A stretch of DNA of 64,000 nt from positions 35,879-99,878 of the forward strand of contig QOUO01000003.1 of NCBI GenBank assembly GCA_003862195.1. Reading direction: 5' to 3'. Position numbers and translations under genes: made by a program. The stretch comes from Coriobacteriaceae bacterium. Its GTDB lineage: Bacteria > Actinomycetota > Coriobacteriia > Coriobacteriales > Atopobiaceae. This document shows positions 62,842 to 64,000 of the stretch, one piece after another (position 1 is the first letter of the stretch; the number at the start of each line of letters is the position of its first letter). A model generated the notes under the pieces. That model saw nothing but the letters and a program-made list of their open reading frames with translations. It was not told where the DNA came from and made no database searches.

Positions 62842-64000
62842 GTGGCGCGCTTTGGCCTGCTGGGCAGGAAGCTCGGCCACAGCTGGTCCCCGCTCATCCA
62901 CAAGTGCCTGGGCTCCACGCCGTACGACCTGATCGAGCTCGAGCCGGGCGAGGTCGAGCCCTTCGTGCGCGAGGACAAGACCTGGCAGGGCCTCAACGTG
63001 ACGATCCCCTACAAGGCCGACGCCGCCCGCCTCGCGGACGAGGCATCCACGCGCGTGCGCGAGCTCGGCGTGGCCAACACCCTCGTCCGCCGCGAGGACG
63101 GAAGCATCTACGCCGAGAACACCGACGTCCTCGGCTTCGGCTTCATGCTGGACCAGTTCCTGCGCGGGCCCCTGGCACTCGACGGCCCCGAGCCGCTCCG
63201 CGGACGCGAGGTCCTCGTCCTGGGCGACGGCGGCGCGAGCCAGGCCGTACAGGCCGCTCTCGCCCGGACCGGCGCGGACGTCCGCGTGATATCGCGCCAC
63301 ACCGAGGACGACTACTCAAACATCCCCGGGCGCCACCCCAACGCCTTCCTCGTCGTCAACACCACGCCCGTGGGTATGTACCCCAAGTGCCCCGCGACGC
63401 CCCTCACGCTGGATGACATGCGCGCGCTCCACGGCCTCGCGGGCGTGCTGGACGTCGTCTACAACCCCGCGCTCACGGGCATCTGCCTTAACGCCCGCCG
63501 GCTCGGCATACCCTACCAGAGCGGCCTCGCCATGCTCGTCTCGCAGGCGCTGTATTCCAGCGAGCTCTTCCAGGGCCGCACGCTCGACCGCTCGCTCGTG
63601 GCAAGCATCGAGTCGCAGATCCGCCGCCAGACCCAGAACGTCATCCTCATCGGCATGCCGGGCGTCGGCAAGACGACCACGGGACGCGCGCTCGCGCACC
63701 TGCTCGGGCGCCCGTTCGTGGACCTGGACGACGCCTTCAGGCTCGAGTACGGCACGGGCGCCGGCGACTACATCCGCTTGCACGGCGAGGATGCCTTCCG
63801 CGAGCTCGAGACGCGCGTCGCCGCGGACTACGGCTCGCGCTCGAGCCTTGTGATCGCATGCGGAGGCGGCATCGTCACGCGCAGTCGCAACGAGGACCTC
63901 CTCCGCCAGAACGGCACGATCGTGCTCCTGGAGCGCCCGCTCGAGAGCCTCCCCAAGGGCGGCCGCCCCATCTCGCAGGCAAAGGGGCTCGAGCAGCTCG
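62842..64000 (+). CDS. Shikimate dehydrogenase-shikimate kinase fusion (partial, runs off the window)
   Basis: One frame without a stop encodes two pathway enzymes. Residues 1-255 are AroE-like: FGLLGRKLGHSWSPLIHK, NVTIPYKADAARL, NTDVLGFGFML, the NADP-binding VLGDGGASQAVQAALA and NTTPVGMYPK. From about residue 265 a shikimate kinase follows: VILIGMPGVGKTTTGRALAHLL (GMPGVGKTTTG P-loop), VDLDDAFRLEYG, IACGGGIVT and GGRPIS. Shikimate dehydrogenase reduces 3-dehydroshikimate; kinase then makes shikimate 3-phosphate, so the fusion joins consecutive steps. The GTG start directly follows the pheA stop. The C-terminus is cut by the window end. Separate aroE and aroK would be usual. Confidence 0.93.
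   Translation, partial: MARFGLLGRKLGHSWSPLIHKCLGSTPYDLIELEPGEVEPFVREDKTWQGLNVTIPYKADAARLADEASTRVRELGVANTLVRREDGSIYAENTDVLGFGFMLDQFLRGPLALDGPEPLRGREVLVLGDGGASQAVQAALARTGADVRVISRHTEDDYSNIPGRHPNAFLVVNTTPVGMYPKCPATPLTLDDMRALHGLAGVLDVVYNPALTGICLNARRLGIPYQSGLAMLVSQALYSSELFQGRTLDRSLVASIESQIRRQTQNVILIGMPGVGKTTTGRALAHLLGRPFVDLDDAFRLEYGTGAGDYIRLHGEDAFRELETRVAADYGSRSSLVIACGGGIVTRSRNEDLLRQNGTIVLLERPLESLPKGGRPISQAKGLEQL

Overview
The window is high-GC bacterial chromosome made almost entirely of core genes, packed in long co-directional runs with frequent ATGA or few-base stop/start overlaps. The gene content suggests a Gram-positive, anaerobic or fermentative actinobacterium of the Coriobacteriia, perhaps Olsenella/Atopobium-like. 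The reasons are high GC with strong GC3, pyruvate phosphate dikinase, a two-subunit glycyl-tRNA synthetase, a DHAP-type isoprenoid route (dxr, ispG), a Cys-rich FMN 2-hydroxyacid oxidase, a CtpE-like P-type ATPase, and a rod-shape operon next to the rplU-rpmA-obgE cluster. The genus is a guess. I see no insertion sequence, prophage, CRISPR array or toxin-antitoxin pair.

Layout from left to right. (1) 1-11.9 kb, minus strand: rpsB-tsf with its own promoter, leader and terminator, then pyrH-frr-uppS-cdsA-dxr-S2P protease-ispG-proS, then a 2-hydroxyacid oxidase and tRNA-Val(CAC). This run joins translation factors to isoprenoid, undecaprenyl and phospholipid supply. (2) 12.0-18.7 kb, minus: rplS (strong promoter and terminator), rnhB, a YraN-like gene, comM, dprA, trmFO and xerC/D, i.e. 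DNA processing and recombination. (3) 18.8-29.1 kb, minus: rpsP-khpA-rimM-trmD-lepB-glyQ-glyS, then a half-length PPDK-regulatory protein ending at a terminator, then ppdK and a dGTPase-like gene. (4) 29.1-32.5 kb, plus: an OmpR-type two-component system and dinB. (5) 32.5-37.7 kb, minus: rplU-rpmA, terminator, obgE-proB-nadD-yqeK-rsfS. (6) 37.7-55.7 kb, minus: a CtpE-like ATPase overlapping acnA, a zinc-ribbon membrane protein, a peptidyl-prolyl isomerase, a TPR membrane protein, mreB-mreC-mreD-mrdA-rodA, a DUF697-like gene with no recognisable GTPase motifs, and a radical-SAM/DUF2344 pair. (7) 55.9-64.0 kb, plus: tRNA-Arg(CCG), then aroF-tyrA-aroB-aroA-aroC-pheA and an aroE-aroK fusion that runs off the window.

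The genes form recognisable functional units: ribosome and translation supply; lipid carrier and envelope precursor synthesis; the elongasome; and chorismate-to-Phe/Tyr synthesis, in which only 3-dehydroquinate dehydratase is not seen. I found no complete, clearly undescribed system. The best leads are local. The PPDK regulator is reduced to its N-terminal domain. The site-2 protease carries an inserted winged-helix-like segment. The DUF697-like protein sits in the cell-shape operon. Several membrane proteins of that region have unusual topology or serine-rich tails. Promoter and leader calls are by eye and less certain than the gene calls.
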